The notes beneath the pieces were generated by a model. The model saw nothing but the letters and a program-made list of their open reading frames with translations, ran no database searches and was not told where the DNA came from. A stretch of 48,375 nt of DNA from Puniceibacterium confluentis (GTDB lineage: Bacteria; Pseudomonadota; Alphaproteobacteria; Rhodobacterales; Rhodobacteraceae). Positions within the stretch are counted from its first letter, which is position 1. Each line of letters begins with the position of its first letter. The DNA lies in NCBI RefSeq assembly GCF_007923445.1, contig NZ_VOJI01000021.1:1-48375 (forward strand), read 5' to 3'. The translations under genes were made by a program, and so were the position numbers. Positions 46,796 through 48,375 of the stretch are shown here, in pieces.

Positions 46796-47947
46796 TCACT
46801 CTCGGATCAGGCAGCAGACGAAAAATCCGTCTCCCCCGTCGGAAGGCAGGAACTGGCGGTGCTCACGCTGCGCCCATCCAGGATTTTCCGACAGGAACGC
46901 GGCGATCTGGCTGGCGTTCTCACTGTTCAGCAGCGAACAGGTCACATAGGCCAGACAGCCTCCGGGTCGTACCAGCCGACTGGCGTCACGCAGAATTTGC
47001 GCCTGCACCCGGTGCAAACCGGCCAGCTTTTCCGGTGTCAGGGTCCACTTGCCTTCGGGTGACCGCCGCCAGGCCCCGCTGCCGGAGCACGGGACGTCAC
47101 AGAGCACCAGATCATAGGGGCCAGCGGGCTGGTCGAGAATGGCGACGTCGGCCCCGGCCCGTTCGGCCCGAACCGGCAGGTCGCGCAGGCGCGCGGGGTT
47201 TGCATCATGTGCGTCTATCGGTCCGGCCAGCCGGGCCGCCATCGCCAGAGTCTTGCCACCGCCGCCGGCGCAATAATCCAGCACCCGCTGTCCGTGTTGC
47301 AGCGGCAGCAGGTCGACGACGGCCTGACTGGCCGCATCCTGCAATTCGACCCAGCCATTCAGATATGCTGTGGACTGCCCGACCCGACGGGCGTTTCCGG
47401 TCACGACCAGCGCCAGCGCAGACAACGGGTGCGGCTGGGTCGTGATGTCATCTGCCGCGAGCGACTCGATCGCCTGTGCAACCGTGCTCAGGCCCTGGTT
47501 GACCCGCAGAAACACAGGCGCGCGGCTCCTGAGCGCCTCCGCGACGGCGGTCGCCGTCTCGCCCAGATCGGATGTCAGCATTTCGGCCAGCCAATCCGGA
47601 AGGTCCAGCGCCTCGGCCCCGGTGGGCGTCCGCCCCGCCTGGCGCTCGGTCTCGGACAGGGCGGCGGGACCATAGCCGGTGCCGGAGAAGAGTGTGTCGG
47701 GATCGGTGCCGGTCATCCGAAGCAGTCCCAGCAGAGCTTGACGGCCGCTGTCGCCGCCACCAAGCGCCGCCACACTGCGCCGCTGGCGCAGGACATCGTA
47801 GACATGGTCGCGCACCGCAGCCCGATCCTTGGATCCGGCGAACCGCGCCCCCCGCGCCCAATTGGTCAGCACCTGCTCGGCCGCCAGCTCCGGACCTATG
47901 CGGTCCAGCACCTCGATCGCCGCCTGCACCCGCGCCGCCGGCGTCAC
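46796..47947 (-). CDS. RsmB-family rRNA (cytosine-C5) methyltransferase
   Basis: A 383-residue enzyme of the Fmu/RsmB type, which methylates C967 of 16S rRNA in E. coli. Seen: an N-terminal NusB-like RNA-binding domain (RVQAAIEVLDRIGPELAAEQ; YDVLRQRRSVAALGG), a C-terminal class I methyltransferase with SAM motif VLDYCAGGGGKTLAMAARLA, and both catalytic cysteine motifs, DVPCSGSGAWRRSPEGKW and YVTCSLLNSENASQ. The protein is somewhat shorter than E. coli RsmB, so it may be a family variant with a different target. GTG 47947 is taken as start (weak upstream GGG). Confidence 0.87.
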   Translation of the reverse strand: MTPAARVQAAIEVLDRIGPELAAEQVLTNWARGARFAGSKDRAAVRDHVYDVLRQRRSVAALGGGDSGRQALLGLLRMTGTDPDTLFSGTGYGPAALSETERQAGRTPTGAEALDLPDWLAEMLTSDLGETATAVAEALRSRAPVFLRVNQGLSTVAQAIESLAADDITTQPHPLSALALVVTGNARRVGQSTAYLNGWVELQDAASQAVVDLLPLQHGQRVLDYCAGGGGKTLAMAARLAGPIDAHDANPARLRDLPVRAERAGADVAILDQPAGPYDLVLCDVPCSGSGAWRRSPEGKWTLTPEKLAGLHRVQAQILRDASRLVRPGGCLAYVTCSLLNSENASQIAAFLSENPGWAQREHRQFLPSDGGDGFFVCCLIRE

Positions 47948-48157
47948 GCCCGCACCCTGCCGAAACCGAAATTACATACTGGTGACATGTTGATCTCTTC
48001 GCACTCCATGGCAGTTCACGCACGGGCATTTCCATCAGGGCGGACCCGGAACAGGCATGGCGCCGGTCAAGGGATCGGCCTGCCCTCACGGCAAGACTGA
48101 CAGCCGCCAAGCCGGGTCGGGATTGCGCCTCTCGGGCCGGTCGGATTGCCAGATCAC

Positions 48158-48185
48158 TGGTCGGGGTGACAGGTTTAGAACCTGC
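48158..48185 (-). repeat. degenerate tRNA-Pro 3'-end fragment, possible attachment site
   Basis: On the minus strand this 28-base stretch reads as the T arm and acceptor end of a proline tRNA, including the terminal CCCCGACCA. It matches the typical bacterial tRNA-Pro 3' end (from memory) at 25 of 28 positions. The anticodon half is absent. Such fragments are left where integrases insert into the 3' end of a tRNA gene, so this may be an attR- or attL-type remnant. Confidence 0.5.
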
Positions 48186-48359
48186 AACCTGACAACCGCC
48201 AGAAACCGAGCAAGGCCGCAGTTAGCAAACAGAATATGCGCAAACAAGTCAAATTCCGTGTTCTTCAGTCCAGCGGCTGACTGAGTTTCTGCAAGTCCTT
48301 GATGATGTGACCGCCCCCCGACGGCATCAATGTGCCAAGGTGGGTCTGCGATGATCCAC

Positions 48360-48375
48360 AAAGGAGGACGGTCAT
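48360..48375 (+). promoter_or_regulatory. ribosome binding site of a gene starting at the right edge
   Basis: AAAGGAGGA lies 5 bases before AT at 48374-48375, where an ATG would be completed by the next base outside the window. The Shine-Dalgarno match is near perfect. The gene itself cannot be identified. Confidence 0.55.

Larger units (their letters stand above)
47948..48375. other. 428-bp right-edge region with mobile-DNA marks
   Basis: No complete gene is seen. It holds the promoter side of the RsmB-type gene, a tRNA-Pro 3'-end fragment (48158-48185), and, at the very edge, an excellent ribosome binding site for a gene starting at 48374. The minus-strand open frame 48086-48361 has no recognisable motif and is not called. 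Confidence 0.45.

Noticed and set aside
48086-48361. 91-codon minus-strand open frame at the right edge
   Set aside because: It crosses the tRNA-Pro fragment, has no recognisable motif and no good ribosome binding site.

Overview
The window reads as GC-rich chromosomal DNA of an alphaproteobacterium of the family Rhodobacteraceae (Roseobacter/Rhodobacter type). The evidence is the gene content and order (alaS next to recA and a CckA-type hybrid kinase; tatA-tatB-tatC; edd-eda; a valine degradation set with mmsA and mmsB; a Hint-domain protein) and the regulatory sites. Both SOS boxes have the alphaproteobacterial form GAAC-N7-GAAC, and a consensus CtrA box TTAA-N7-TTAAC precedes the cckA-like gene. 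No species can be named from the sequence alone.

Layout. 1-353: the 3' end of a second GAPDH gene, cut off at about base 85 and joined to mobile-element-like DNA, then a terminator. 570-2959: cytochrome b561, a membrane-anchored LuxR-type regulator, a small membrane protein and an intact gap. 2960-4259: a gene-poor, decayed-looking stretch. 4260-6628: two tandem DUF1127-like mini-genes, coaD, a CBS-pair protein and a LysR regulator. 6731-14317: valine/isobutyrate catabolism (mmsA, acyl-CoA dehydrogenase, 3-hydroxyisobutyryl-CoA hydrolase, mmsB), interrupted by a YbdK-type ligase gene with an in-frame stop and a secreted heme-binding-motif protein. 14474-21406: exported Lys-rich protein, uvrA, an M48 peptidase, alkC and an SDR. 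21537-24784: Hint protein, SnoaL-like protein and prfC. 25170-27642: tatABC with an overlapping DUF815 ATPase. 27856-31539: WYL regulator, orphan ABC ATPase, and a PIN-domain gene coupled to an rlmI-like gene. 31828-34347: edd-eda. 34791-38786: MttB-like methyltransferase, SMR transporter, typA. 38783-43592: MOSC and DUF1330 proteins, alaS, recA. 43774-47947: sulfotransferase-like protein, cckA-like kinase, RsmB-type methyltransferase. 47948-48375: a tRNA-Pro 3'-end fragment and the ribosome binding site of a gene starting at the right edge.

How the genes work together. gap and edd share a near-identical 12-bp palindromic operator (GTTAGCGSTAAC) at a similar distance from their start codons. 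This points to one LacI-type regulator of central sugar metabolism acting on the Entner-Doudoroff pathway and on GAPDH. mmsA and its divergent LysR regulator flank a palindrome that fits LysR control of valine degradation. uvrA and recA both carry SOS boxes, so they should belong to the LexA regulon.

I did not find a clearly new multi-gene defence or biosynthetic system. The features that most deserve a second look are the CtrA box at the cckA-like gene, the shared gap/edd operator, the missing stop codon that fuses the hydrolase to MmsB, the premature TGA in the YbdK gene, the mobile-DNA-like edges of the window, and the tandem DUF1127-like mini-genes.
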